DNA of 64,000 nucleotides from Pycnopodia helianthoides (Eukaryota; Echinodermata; Asteroidea; Forcipulatida; Asteriidae): NCBI GenBank assembly GCA_032158295.1, contig CM063253.1, forward strand, positions 62,001 through 126,000, given 5' to 3'. This document shows, piece by piece, positions 54,201 to 60,400 of this stretch. Each line of letters starts with the position of its first letter. Within the stretch, counting starts at the first letter, position 1. The notes under the pieces are model-generated. The model searched no databases, was not told the DNA's origin, and was given only the letters and a program-made list of their open reading frames with translations. Position numbers and translations under genes: made by a program.

Positions 54201-54532
54201 AGTTTACTAAAATCACTGGCCGTTGGTCTGTGGCACAGTGTAAATATTAAGCCCTGTTTAGGGTCTACAAATTGCAGTGCAAGGCACTTCAGAATATCCT
54301 TCGGTTTCACTACCTGAAATGGTACAAATAATAAATTAAAAATAACCTCAACTGAAAACATTCTGTCACTCACCGAACTTGTTACAGTTGACGTCCTGTT
54401 GTTTCTTGTGATGGGATCTTGAGCCACTGAGCTCTTTGGCTCTCCTTCTTCCGTATTTGTCTTTGAGTTGCCTTCTGGAGGCTTCTTCACTTTCTTGGAG
54501 CCAGAGAAGAGCTTTCTACTGACCACTGACAT
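141..54532 (-). CDS. ARHGAP45: ARHGAP45 (HMHA1)-like RhoGAP, 5' part of gene (gene span; exons listed separately)
   Basis: Eleven coding exons join with compatible phases and GT-AG introns to give 437 residues with no internal stop. Remembered human ARHGAP45 and ARHGAP29 align along the whole length: a helical block (about residues 150-276) ending in EYLMGDV (human SEFLMGEV), then the F-BAR start at about residue 306 with ELDDTLMHLDAGLDLAL and YVEKRTHLETEFARSIAKL. Family knowledge: these proteins carry an F-BAR that binds and bends membrane, a C1 zinc finger, and a RhoGAP domain that switches off Rho-family GTPases. C1 and RhoGAP must lie left of base 1. The YVEKRTHLE stretch is closer to ARHGAP45 than to ARHGAP29, but an invertebrate gene may represent all three vertebrate paralogs. 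Intron 1 is about 35 kb. Confidence 0.88.
373..455 (-). repeat. tRNA-derived SINE fragment, second type
   Basis: On the minus strand an A-box-like AGCTCAGTGGTCTAGTGG and a B-box-like GGGTTTGAATCCC lie at tRNA spacing. It lies in the intron between the exons at 141 and 860. The arms are too poor for a working tRNA, and it differs from the main SINE family in this window. Confidence 0.45.
860..925 (-). CDS. ARHGAP45: ARHGAP45-like exon: F-BAR helix
   Basis: 66 bases, 22 codons, phase 0: DLNYVKNCDTTHQHIQGHKF then VE. Human ARHGAP45 reads DLEFGHSMVQAVGTLQTQTF and ARHGAP29 DIESSHLLQQTIAALQANKF (from memory). The acceptor is CTTGTAG and the donor GTAAGA. Confidence 0.88.
1123..1952. mobile_element. 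Nonautonomous pogo/Tigger-like DNA transposon (830 bp)
   Basis: The ends are perfect 23-bp inverted repeats beginning CAGTCGACTCCCGTTAATAC (1123-1145 and 1930-1952), flanked by TA on both sides as in Tc1/mariner-pogo insertions. There is no intact transposase; the longest frame is 66 codons. The internal part has more CpG than the flanks. It sits in the intron between the exons at 2324 and 860. The perfect ends suggest recent movement. Confidence 0.8.
2324..2368 (-). CDS. ARHGAP45: ARHGAP45-like 45-base exon in F-BAR
   Basis: Fifteen codons, phase 0 at both ends: TYLPFQSTYLTALEH. This matches human ARHGAP45 MPLLSIYSLALEQ. The acceptor is CTGTTACAG and the donor GTAAGT. As an in-frame short exon it could be skipped without a frameshift, but it encodes conserved F-BAR sequence. 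Confidence 0.85.
2369..2531 (-). other. Short introns of the F-BAR-coding region
   Basis: 163-base intron between the exons at 2532 and 2324, AT-rich with many A/C runs. The neighbouring intron, 2597-2919, is 323 bases and shows only AT-rich sequence and a GGCCT-rich patch near 2740-2820. I see nothing else in either. Confidence 0.6.
2532..2596 (-). CDS. ARHGAP45: ARHGAP45-like exon: F-BAR helix
   Basis: 65 bases, residues 352-373: TEFARSIAKLAVTTRPTLKE. Human ARHGAP45 has MEFAKGLQKIAHNCRQSVMQ here. The acceptor is TTAACAG and the donor GTGGGT, and the exon ends in phase 0. Confidence 0.9.
2920..3057 (-). CDS. ARHGAP45: ARHGAP45-like exon: start of F-BAR domain
   Basis: 138 bases, residues 306-352. 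CLSASELDDTLMHLDAGL, then DLALDRAKVWSKYAKDVI and CYVEKRTHLE. This aligns closely with human ARHGAP45 CLPAEEVDVLLQRCEGGV and DLISYLEKRTTLE, the first F-BAR helix. The acceptor is ACCACAG and the donor G|GTAACC; the split Glu codon joins the next exon. Confidence 0.92.
4406..4505 (+). repeat. tRNA-derived SINE, copy 1
   Basis: TAGCTCAGTTGGTAGAGC (A box) and GGTTTGAATCC (B box). A 72-base tRNA-like segment, 4423-4494, is closed by GACTAGA / TCTAGTC, but the anticodon and T stems are degenerate, so it is not a working tRNA. It is preceded by the family leader AGGGAGGTCGCCAACAT. Confidence 0.7.
6030..6410 (+). repeat. Dispersed repeat with AC microsatellite
   Basis: A short (CA)n run at 6041-6056 is followed by repeated blocks (CCTATTGTCC, CTTTTGTT). 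The end, near CCCTTTTGTTAAAGTTCTCA at 6366, recurs in inverse orientation at 49555-49580 with matching flanks. This is a dispersed element of unknown class. Confidence 0.5.
7369..7947. repeat. Minisatellite, 56-base unit with 18-base insertions
   Basis: The core word GAGGTCAGGAAAAG recurs nine times, at intervals of about 55-57 or 73-75 bases. The longer units carry an extra 18-base block CCCAAGCCAGAGCTGGAG, so the array varies by 18-base steps. It ends about 10 bases inside the intron from the splice donor at 7957. Confidence 0.9.
7958..8045 (-). CDS. ARHGAP45: ARHGAP45-like exon: Ser-rich linker before F-BAR
   Basis: 88 bases, residues 277-306. SYDSLSSVTTSSDGGN, then YSRQMSQDSRES, sits where human ARHGAP45 has a Ser-rich linker (SMESLYGPGSEG). 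The acceptor is TCTGTCAG and the donor GTAATG. Both phases fit the neighbours. The downstream intron is filled with a minisatellite that starts about 10 bases after this donor. Confidence 0.8.
8370..8800. repeat. CAGC/CTAG-rich degenerate simple repeat
   Basis: A long run of imperfect AGCCAGCC, GCTAGCC and TGCCAGCC words, with TACATGTACATGTAG at its right end. It fills the intron between the exons at 8830 and 7958 and stops about 30 bases from the donor at 8829. Confidence 0.75.
8830..8896 (-). CDS. ARHGAP45: ARHGAP45-like exon carrying the EYLMGDV motif
   Basis: 67 bases, residues 254-276. VTEYLMGDVEQGSINMG matches the family motif SEFLMGEV that closes the N-terminal helical region. The acceptor follows a run of T and reads GCAG; the donor is GTAAAT. 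Too short to be seen by ORF length. Confidence 0.86.
9092..9240 (-). repeat. tRNA-derived SINE, copy 2
   Basis: Read on the minus strand: leader GGCGTCTGACTGGCATCC, a GACAAAATAGGGAGAC block, a diverged A box, a B-box-like GTAGGTTTAAATCCTG and a tail AAAATTTTGTCTTTGTTC-like end. It lies in the intron between the exons at 9493 and 8830. Confidence 0.65.
9493..9571 (-). CDS. ARHGAP45: ARHGAP45-like exon: pre-F-BAR helix
   Basis: Residues 228-254: LKDESEEERIKLFEAIDQL then ALAFSS, matching human ARHGAP45 EFEKALETIAVAFSS. The acceptor is TTTCTAG and the donor GTAGGT. The exon ends after two bases of a Ser codon that is completed by the first T of the next exon, giving SSSVTEYLMGDV across the junction. 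Confidence 0.88.
10231..10403. mobile_element. Short inverted-repeat element (MITE-like)
   Basis: The left end, GGCACAATTTCATAGAGCTA, and the right end, the complement of GGCCCAATTTCATAGAGCTG, are inverted ends of about 28 bases with few mismatches. Related pieces with TTTCATAGAGCTGCTTAAGC and 'GGATACCAGTCA' occur at 9946-10140, 11660-11815, 38390-38540, 44400-44560 and 58289-58390. No coding capacity. Confidence 0.65.
10799..10942 (-). CDS. ARHGAP45: ARHGAP45-like exon: N-terminal helical region
   Basis: Residues 180-228. The core LRDLLNILRSILDKYSALRS then TDVHTAAVLLITQIK aligns with ARHGAP29 LEELLRVLKSIMNKHQNLNS and DLQNAAEMLTAKVK. The acceptor is CTGTAG and the donor A|GTAAGT. Both borders split codons after the first base, matching the neighbouring exons. 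Confidence 0.9.
12279..12478. mobile_element. 200-bp inverted-repeat element (MITE-like)
   Basis: The left end, GGCTCTTGGAAGTCAAAATA, and the right end, complement of GGGCTCTCAGGTCAAATTAA, pair over about 45 bases, including a shared AGTTTTGTGATGCACTC. There is no open frame. It could fold into a long hairpin in the pre-mRNA. Confidence 0.65.
12606..12790. repeat. Imperfect tandem duplication, about 100 bases
   Basis: ATTGTAGTTGAATTT to TTTGCAGTTTGTGGATGA is repeated as ATTGTGGTTGAATTT to TTTGCAGTTTGTAGGTGA. A CCTCCACCTTGAAA block is in both copies. Confidence 0.7.
16390..16445. repeat. 28-base perfect tandem duplication
   Basis: The unit starting GGCAATTGCTGTGGGTGCTA occurs twice in a row with no differences. 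Confidence 0.85.
19057..19435 (-). CDS. ARHGAP45: ARHGAP45-like exon: Ser-rich linker and start of helical region
   Basis: The acceptor TTTGCAG precedes GAT and the donor is GTGAGT after a split Glu codon. It encodes residues 54-180 of the long form. The first two thirds are serine-rich with basic pieces such as SRSLKTKRLSDSSDGG and SIRRSSKTGSSTSLNSD, plausible phosphorylation and 14-3-3-type sites (inference). The end, NHEEILQLTRDVRTFSESL, matches the ARHGAP45 and ARHGAP29 helix that in human reads roughly VEDISHLLADVARFAEGL. It is the first exon shared by both promoters and the largest in the window. Confidence 0.88.
21242..21465. mobile_element. Inverted-repeat element (MITE-like)
   Basis: GTTCGCACTGGACTT at 21251 is inverted as AAGTCCAGTGCGAAC at 21431, with a third, one-mismatch copy of the latter at 21310. 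CpG content is higher than around it. No coding capacity. Confidence 0.6.
21802..22062. repeat. 38-base AT-rich tandem repeat with inverted end copy
   Basis: About five copies of a unit containing CATAACTATGACTTATATCT and CATAAATTAGCATAATT. At 22013-22062 a partial copy lies in inverse orientation (ATGAGATATAATAGTTATGA), so the array could form a hairpin. Confidence 0.8.
22395..22736. mobile_element. TTAAAGG-family MITE with 20-bp palindrome
   Basis: Imperfect inverted ends: TTAAAGGCCCTGTACACTAT and, on the complement of the right end, TTAAAGGTATTGTACACTTT. The inside carries TCTCGTGACCTCGATGACCA and TTAAACTTTCACAGGTTTGT, seen also in fragments at about 16860, 35880, 41790 and 52170. At 22552-22571 is a perfect palindrome, AATTATCGCGCGCGATAATT. 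No open frame of note. Confidence 0.75.
25024..25131 (-). CDS. ARHGAP45: ARHGAP45-like proximal alternative first exon (36 aa)
   Basis: The frame starts MENNKSNMKLHMKALITSPR and ends LPYITVQP before a GTGAGT donor, in phase 0. That fits the acceptor at 19435 exactly as the 54-kb exon does. An in-frame TGA lies 15 codons upstream of the ATG and there is no strong acceptor between, so this looks like a true first exon. It gives a basic N-terminus unlike the distal one. No TATA box is obvious upstream on the minus strand. It could also be a chance open frame beside a good donor; transcript data would decide. Confidence 0.55.
25644..25826 (+). CDS. Small hypothetical ORF divergent from the proximal promoter
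   Basis: From the second Met the frame reads MMSTITAAPENPAEKQKDEK, followed by QAVRRRRLLLDEFNINPYGN, then a stop. The composition is protein-like (basic RRRR, Pro, polar residues) and it starts about 500 bases from the minus-strand exon at 25131. TATAAATA occurs at 25254 on this strand. I know no homolog. The words around its start recur at 25961 and 26022, which suggests local duplication rather than a conserved gene. It may be noncoding. Confidence 0.2.
   Translation: MMSTITAAPENPAEKQKDEKVQSFSQAVRRRRLLLDEFNINPYGNPGTSSQKSPSQCCKQ
26506..26556. repeat. TTTG microsatellite
   Basis: A run of GTTT units with one shift, followed by related T/G-rich sequence up to about 26600. Confidence 0.9.
31814..31869. 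repeat. GAAT tetranucleotide microsatellite
   Basis: About thirteen GAAT units in a row, preceded by GAATGATTGAATGA as the likely seed. Confidence 0.95.
33178..35377 (+). repeat. Cluster of ten GTAATGCGACTGACC words
   Basis: Exact copies start at 33178, 33359, 33381, 33729, 33751, 34982, 35184 and 35363; one-base variants (GACTAACC) start at 33343 and 34997. All lie on the plus strand and none was seen inverted. The spacing is irregular, from adjacent to over 1.2 kb, and apart from the local duplication the sequence between copies is unlike. The word holds a CpG. No protein-coding explanation was found. Confidence 0.8.
33343..34082. repeat. Tandem duplication, two units of about 370 bases
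   Basis: The first unit runs 33343-33717 and the second about 33718-34082. Shared landmarks are AAATCTGTTTTCAAGAGGAG, CACAATGCACTTCTTCAAAG and ATTAATGAAAAAGACATGTA. They differ by scattered substitutions and small indels, so the duplication is not brand new. Each unit begins with copies of the 15-mer. Confidence 0.9.
35641..35785 (+). repeat. tRNA-derived SINE, copy 3
   Basis: Leader GGCTTCTGACTGGCACCC, then a C run, CAATATTAGGGCTAGATAGC, the A box TAGCTCAGTTGGTGGAGC, the B box GCAGGTTCAAATC, and the tail GTCAGTTTGTCTTTG. A MITE starts directly after it at 35790. Confidence 0.75.
35790..36163. mobile_element. TTAAAGG-family MITE (374 bp)
   Basis: The inverted ends begin TTAAAGGAACATTA and match at 22 of 23 bases (35790-35812 against 36141-36163). 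The inside shares GTCACGAGAAAATAGTGCAA and GAAATATTTC-type words with the 22.4-kb element, so it belongs to the same superfamily. It is inserted at the end of the SINE at 35641. Confidence 0.8.
43121..43215 (-). repeat. tRNA-derived SINE, copy 4
   Basis: On the minus strand: GGGCTAGATAGCTCAGTTGG, B box GGTTCAATTCCCGCTCTAG, tail AATTTGTCTTTGTTCAACCC. The leader is missing. Confidence 0.7.
44978..45050 (+). repeat. tRNA-like SINE fragment, other type
   Basis: GGTCAAGTGGTTCGACTGCA resembles a Leu/Ser-type A box and GGTTGTGGGTTTGATTCCGG a B box. It does not close into a full tRNA. It lies about 100 bases from copy 5 of the main SINE. Confidence 0.4.
45154..45310 (-). repeat. tRNA-derived SINE, copy 5 (near full length)
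   Basis: On the minus strand: leader GGCCTCTGACTGGCTCCCCC, GACAAAATAGAGAGACCGCC, then AGGGCTAGATAGCTCAGTTG, B box GGTTCAATCCCCGCTCTAG and tail TTTCTTTGTTCAACCCC. It is the best copy here for defining the family. Confidence 0.75.
46490..46655. repeat. Two SINE copies head to head
   Basis: A minus-strand copy (46490-46545, CTGAGCTATCTAGCC) is followed within about 30 bases by a plus-strand copy (46559-46655, GGGCTAGATAACTCAGTTGG, B box AGGTTCAAGTTCCGCTCTA). The pair forms an inverted repeat. Confidence 0.7.
47147..48347. mobile_element. 1.2-kb DNA element of the TTAAAGG type with nested fragment
   Basis: The ends are TTAAAGGTACACACCGGCTT and, on the complement of the right end, TTAAAGGGACACACCGGCTT: 19 of 20 match. 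Inside, 47460-47506 is the reverse complement of part of the 51.2-kb element (AGGGTCGCGGCGTAAAACTA), pointing to a nested insertion. The longest open frame is 75 codons, with no transposase motif. Confidence 0.75.
49490..49720 (-). repeat. Dispersed repeat shared with 6.1-6.4 kb
   Basis: On the minus strand it carries CCCTTTTGTTAAAGTTCTCA preceded by CTCTGTCCAAACACTGGTCT and GTTTGGACTTTATTTTAGCA, parallel to the 6290-6400 copy. Both strands keep modest open frames, which do not look like a real protein. Confidence 0.5.
51227..51637. mobile_element. Harbinger-like MITE (411 bp)
   Basis: The ends are perfect 28-bp inverted repeats starting GGCCCCCCAAAAAAGGGTTC (51227-51254 and 51610-51637). 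Both sides are flanked by TAA, a three-base target duplication typical of PIF/Harbinger. The second half is rich in TTGCGC and GCGCA words. No transposase. Confidence 0.82.
54374..54532 (-). CDS. ARHGAP45: ARHGAP45-like distal first coding exon (53 aa)
   Basis: ATG at 54532 opens a frame beginning MSVVSRKLFSGSKKVKK that ends in TCG before a GTGAGT donor, phase 0. A TGA two codons upstream in frame fixes this Met as the start. The -3 base is A, a good initiation context. The basic start resembles the human ARHGAP45 start (MFSRKKRELMKT, from memory). The rest is polar and low in complexity, rich in Ser, Thr, Asn and Lys, so probably disordered. It joins in frame to the exon ending at 19435. A likely acceptor (TGTAAAG before 54593) suggests that a noncoding exon precedes it. 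Confidence 0.75.
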
Positions 54533-54593
54533 GTTTCATCCGAAATTAGTGTGTTGTGTAGGACGTTTGTTTCAGCACATATTATGGCATGAC
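54516..54593 (-). promoter_or_regulatory. Leader with three tiny upstream ORFs before the distal start codon
   Basis: Between a candidate acceptor (exon from 54593) and the main ATG at 54532 there are three short upstream ORFs: ATG-CCA-TAA (54590-54582), ATG-TGC-TGA (54580-54572), and a seven-codon ORF from 54539 to a TAG at 54516, in another frame and overlapping the main start. The last upstream ATG has a poor context (C at -3) while the main ATG has A at -3, so leaky scanning is possible. The leader boundary is inferred. Confidence 0.4.
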
Positions 54594-56058
54594 CTTTACA
54601 CAACAAAACACATGGAAACTCAGTTAAGACCCAAATAATAATTGGAGCTGTACCGAAATATAAAACTTATACAAAGTAATTGTTTTTATTTCAATCAATT
54701 AGGCTTTTCAACCCATCAAAAATTAGGGCTGGAACATTGAACTGGTTAACTATTTGTTGACATCCATTTCAAAATTCACTTAATGCTAAATGAAGTCGCT
54801 AAATGAAGCCGACAGTAAAAAAACAAAAGGACCTTCCTTTTCTTTAAAATGTTAGCCCCAGACACTATCCAAAGAGAATGATTGACTTCCCTTTTGTTGG
54901 TGGAAAGTGTCTTATCTTAATCCCCTACATGTACATGTAAAAAAAAATTGTTTTTGCTTTGTACACCAAAAACATTACACCGGCACAAAGGCAGGTGGAA
55001 AGTGGGGAAAATTATGATAAATCAAAATGAGAAGGTATTGCACCAAGACTACAGCAAGTGTGGTGAACTTGCTATGAATATTGTGGGCGTGTGTGCATTC
55101 AAGTTTTCATATACATTGTCACTGTCAGTACTGATAAGTACAAGAGATACGTCAGTTTCCATTTTATTTTCAAAATAGTGTCACCCCCAAGGAGGAAATT
55201 AACAATTCTGAACCCAGCAGGCATGGAATTCTGGACACAAGGACTATGTGAATTAAGCTTCAGATTCCTCTATCAGGTATAAATATGAAAATATATGATA
55301 TAACATTTTTAGCAATGGTACGGGACCTACATACACCCTGGACTCCGTCACGTTGTATGCAACAAAGGACTTTGAGTCCAACCTTGGCTAGTGGCTTTTC
55401 TGGTTGTCCCATGTTTGCAAAGTACTTTTGTGCAACAGAATCAAACAGACCATTCATAAAATCATTGTCATACTGTTGTTGGGTTTTGATGGTAAGGGTT
55501 GAATTCCCAAATGTAATCATTTTATTAATAACTTTAAGAACCATTGGATGGAGATAAAAATTCATACACTTTTTAAATTTATGAATGTTTTTTTAAATGT
55601 TTGATGTGTCTACAACTATTAATTCAAACTATCAATCATTCAACAATGATGGGTAAGACTAAAACAAGAGCATGGATGGAGGAGGATGGAGGAATAAAGT
55701 AATTCTCCCAACCATTTATAGCTCTGTGTCTGTGAAGTTAACTGTTAATCAATTGTTAAAATCTAAATGAACACATAATTTTGTTACCCCTGTTGATTTT
55801 GTTACCCATCTTGCGCCGTCCCAGCTTCATCGCCGTATGTACGACGTCCACCCACATAAACTTACACAAAATTCTAAACTGATTTGACCCTAACTTCCTG
55901 AACTTCTGAAGAACATGAACTAGTAGTAGTACTTAGGAATAAGATTAAGACGAACCAAGAGAGTTCTTCAATAAGAAAATGTACACACACAAGTCAATAC
56001 ACCCACGGTCAAGGCGGTGCTTTAGAATAACCTAAAGCAAACCCATGGTCATACTTAC

Positions 56059-56470
56059 GGAAGAAATCAAAGTTCACATTTGGCAGAGATTCATGACATT
56101 TGTGGACAGACTTTCATCGATCGCCAATAGTCAGAGTATTCAAGCGTTTTACACACCCTGGGTGGCGGTCGTCGGCGCAGCCTGTGTGTGTACACTATTT
56201 GGAGACCGAGGGCAACTTCTTAGCTGTCCCCGCAACACTACATTGGAGTTTACGCACTGTTTGGTGAGGTTGCTGGGTACCTGTTAACATAACACCAAAT
56301 ACAAGTACTTGTTATTATGTTTATCGAATTTAATCATGTAGTTTGTGTCACTCAAGCAATCAGTTTGTGCACTCTGTGTGTCAAAAGAGGGCGCTAATCT
56401 CCATTTTTGGAAGGAGGTAGCTCGGAGCAAGTTCGGGCGCCATTAGTTAATTTTCAATTTAATCAGGAGT
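56059..56470 (-). promoter_or_regulatory. Possible noncoding first exon and promoter of the ARHGAP45-like gene
   Basis: On the minus strand a consensus donor, TTCTTCC|GTAAGTATG, ends at 56059. Upstream the sequence is locally richer in CpG (GTCGTCGGCG near 56167, GGGCGCC near 56436) than the AT-rich surroundings. The stretch is closed by many stops, so any exon here would be 5' UTR. It lies 1.5 kb upstream of the distal coding exon, which has a plausible acceptor. The start of transcription cannot be fixed from sequence. Confidence 0.3.
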
Positions 56471-57189
56471 TTGGCGAGAAAACATAAGCTTTAATACTCT
56501 CGTTGTTTACTAGGTGGGAGTAAATTTAAGCGAACAAATCTAGATTCACAAACTGCACCCCACACAGAGAGCCCCTGCTCAGATCCAACAATCGCCAACA
56601 AAAATTTGACAACAAAAAGTTACACAAATGAATGATTTGAAACACAAATAAATGCCATTGCCCTCGTTGTCTGGTTACGCCACTGCAGTGTCACACTTTA
56701 ATCAGATCTGCATAAATTTCAGGGAGATACAACCTTTCGGAAATGGTGTCTGACAGCTTCGTGTACAAATTCCCATTTGAACATCCTCTGAAGAGCACAC
56801 GAGGTCGCCTGGTTTTCTTGTCATTTCAGACCAGAAGATGCTAAAGAATATACAGAAGAGTTTGATTGTTGATCAAATGATTTAAGAGTAAAGATTAAAA
56901 TTGTATACAATCCCGTTAAAAAAACATAAGAACTTTCTTCCCAGTGGCATGCATTTAAAATAATTAGAAAAGAACTCTTCTAACACCTCCAAGAAAGTAC
57001 AAGACAAGTTACAACAAATTATAGCACTACTGGATGAAGTAGAGAGAGGGGTGAAAAAAAACAAGCAAACCCTGAAATATCTAGTTACATTTAGATTAAA
57101 AGTGTGAACGTGAAAAGCCAATTGTAAAAAATGAACATTTCAGTTTGTTTTCCTCTTTACAGAAAAAAACCCTCATGATTTACATGAGA

Positions 57190-57440
57190 GTTTTCCTAGC
57201 TAGGGCTAGGATTAGGATTAAGGATTAGGGGTGTCAGAACACAAGGGAGTAACCACGGTTTGGGTTCAGACTCTTGGTCAGTGTTAGGGAGACGAGTTGG
57301 GCTCTAGGGTTAGGGTTGAGTTGGACCCTTGGTCAGTTAGGGTTAGGGTTAGATTGTGGATTTGGGCTCTTGGATTGGGGATGGAATTTGGGTTAAGGGT
57401 TAAGGTTTGGCATTTGGTTTTAGTTTAGGAAAGGGTTTGG
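57190..57440. repeat. Degenerate TTAGGG-like interstitial repeat
   Basis: Repeated TTAGGGTTAGGG, GGATTAGG, GGGTTAAGG and GTTTGG words over 250 bases on the plus strand. The best run is AGTTAGGGTTAGGGTTAGAT near 57336. Confidence 0.75.
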
Positions 57441-60400
57441 TTAGGTTCAAGTTTACTGAATTGACAGAGAGCTATACCCACCTAATAGATTTGAAATCTC
57501 TGGATCAGTAAAGCCCAGTACGTTTGGACTAACATGATTTTACAAATTGTGCAATATTTCATTTCAGTCAGGTTTTCTCTGTCTTCTTGTTCAGCCCCAG
57601 CATTGGCATGGTTTGTGTGAATAAAAGTATGCAAATTTTGAAATTGTTAAATAGGGTGTACAAAACAGTTTACAGATGACCAAATAAAACACTTGATAAT
57701 GTCTGTTTGCTTTAGATTGTTTGCTGTAAGCCACAACAAAGAGAAACTACGCAAACACTTGTTTTAAAACCTTCCATTTAATTACAAGTCTCAAAAGTAT
57801 TACACTATTCACAGTAAAACAATTAACTGACATTGTGCAATGGTAAATTGATAACCACATTTACAGTATTACATGTATATGGAATGCATTTCAAATGATA
57901 ACAAGTGCAAGAGATCACAATAATCGTAGATGCTTCAGTTATGCCATCTCAGCGATGTAATGTTATTATATTTTAGAGTCTACAAAAGAAAAATAGCATC
58001 ACAGTTACCCTTTCCATGATTTTAACAGAAAACTAACATAGTACAAAGAACACATTGTCACATTGAGTTGATAATTGTGTCTAATTTGTCTCAGGGATGG
58101 TACAACATTTTTAGATAAAAACCTTTGACAAAATTATTAAACATTTTCTTGACGTAAAATAGTTCAAGTATCCATATATCCGGAAGTACAATTTAAAAAG
58201 ATTTCTTTTAGCCAGCAAGGTACCAAGCTATCAAAAGATCCACCAAAATGCACAAATTCTTTTACTTAACTTTCTTTCCCCCATACCAGGACCCAATTTC
58301 ATAGAGCTGCTTAAGCAGCATATAGTGCTACACAATTTTCTGCTAAGCAAAAGTAAGCAGGATACCAGTCAAAGATGGTACATGTGACTTAAAATTAAGG
58401 AGGGCAAATATTAATTCTTAATGTAATTTTGTATTGCTGAAAAGGCAAAACAGCATTAACTCACCTCAATGACAGACTTACACCAGCGTTATTCTTGAGC
58501 TTGGGTAACACAAACATGATTGCATTAATTTGAGTGCAATTTCGGCCATCGGGAAAAACTGAGGTGGAAATTGTTCAATCTTTTTTCATATGAATGTCTT
58601 GTTTAGATCTAAAGCTGGAAAACAAACAGCAGCTTTCTAGTGTCAAGTTAAATACTTGTATTTGAAAATGAAAAACTTGTATTTGAAAGTTAAATACTTG
58701 TGTTTGATAATAAAGTGGGTCATTACTGATGATGTACCATCCCTTTAGGTCATAGAGAGTGAGACAATTAATACAAGAAACTACTGAACACAGAAAATAT
58801 GATGCAACTTAATAAATGACAGAATAATGTTCTGTGCTGCAATAATTCCGTTTACATAACATACATTCGTAAAGGTACAAATATAGATCAATTCGGTAGT
58901 TCATCAATTAATTCAGCTTATTTTACTATAAACCCTCAAACAATTTGGATCAATGTATATTCTTTAAAAGGGGGTACTAAGCTTTCCCGACAAATAAACA
59001 CACAGTTGATTGACCAATTTGAGAACATATGGACTTCAAAAAGAGTCAATAATTGTCTTTACTTAAACGTTTTACACAGACATGTACAACTTCCCCTCTC
59101 ATTCAATTACAGTTCAACACAAATAGCACCACCACTTAAAGATCATATACCACTATGAAATGATTATTGTTTTACTGAATATACACATTCCTTATTCCAA
59201 GAAAATAATTTGTTTTAAATACATATGTATTGCTGGCTTTGGAGAAAGACATCATATATTGTGACAGCTTTATTGAAATATCTGAATGTCTTTCTGTGAA
59301 AAAGAGTGAAGAAACAAACACATTTTCTTGAAATTTGATGTTTGTTATTTCACAAAATTTTCCCCAGAGTCACTCTTGGAACTAAATCTTTTCCTTGGCA
59401 AGCCAGCGAGACCTGTTAGCTTTCATATTTCATATTAAGTATGATGATTTTCAACACTGACCTCACCCGCCAGACCACTTGGAAAGAATTTTGACTTGTC
59501 CTCAGGTGTTTAATAGGGTTTGGCCAGTCAAACAATGTTAAGGGAAAACGATGGCTGAACCATGTTTACACCCAACAACCGTTCTGTAAAATGTTAGAAC
59601 AGGGGTTTCCTTTTACAGTACTGATAAACAATTTAGAGAACCATGTATTTCTGCACAATTATCACCCGCACCCAGACATGTCTTGAGCTTGCTGATGTTT
59701 TAACTTACTCTTTTCCAACAAAGAAAAACTTGAAACAAAAGTGAACAATTTACAACATGACCTTTACTATGATGTTTGTAATTTATGAAAGTAGATCAAA
59801 TCTTGCGGCTGTTTGCAGTCACTTGCAGTTGCTATTGTCTCCAGAGAAATAATGCAGTATTCGGTGCTTACAATTCACCATTCTGTATTTCCAGAATTTG
59901 ACAGCTATGTATGCAATAATCCTTAGCAGATGAAGCATCTTGTTCTAAAATACTCATAGCTGCTTCCACACAACAAAAAGGTCAAAGTAAAGGTTATGTT
60001 CCGCACTGACATCGTCAAATGTATTCCATGTAAAAATAGTATCATCATTATTTAAAACCAACAACAAAATTATGTTTTATACTATTTTCCAGACATTTTC
60101 AATGAAAAAATTGAGTCAAAAACTCAAAAATAGTTGCCATATCTGGGCGCAGGGTAATGATTAAACAGCACTAATTATCTCTACAGGGTTACATGAAGTG
60201 AGCGGTGAAACAAACTGTTAAATAATGCTTAAGTGAAGACAAACAAGTTTGTTACAACAGAAACTGCAGATATTTTGCTGAGGGTATAAGCAGGCTCAAA
60301 GATTGAGTTTTATATACTGCACACATAGATCCTTGTCATTTGATTGGTAGAACACTGGGTCATAATGTATTTACTGCCACGAGACATGAAGCTCCAAAAT

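Larger units (their letters stand above)
25132..54373 (-). other. Giant first intron, distal part (29 kb)
   Basis: Between the two alternative first exons I found no exon with both splice sites and a recognisable protein. The stretch holds the SINE copies, MITEs, microsatellites and the 15-mer cluster listed separately. Gene-poor blocks with nothing I can name include 27.2-31.8, 36.2-39.8 and 52.0-54.3 kb. Confidence 0.45.

Noticed and set aside
55260..55565. 101-codon minus-strand frame with a protein-like look (QQQYDNDFMNGLFDSVAQKY)
   Set aside because: There is no known family, no clear splice sites that link it to the gene, and the opposite strand is equally open; left as unproven.
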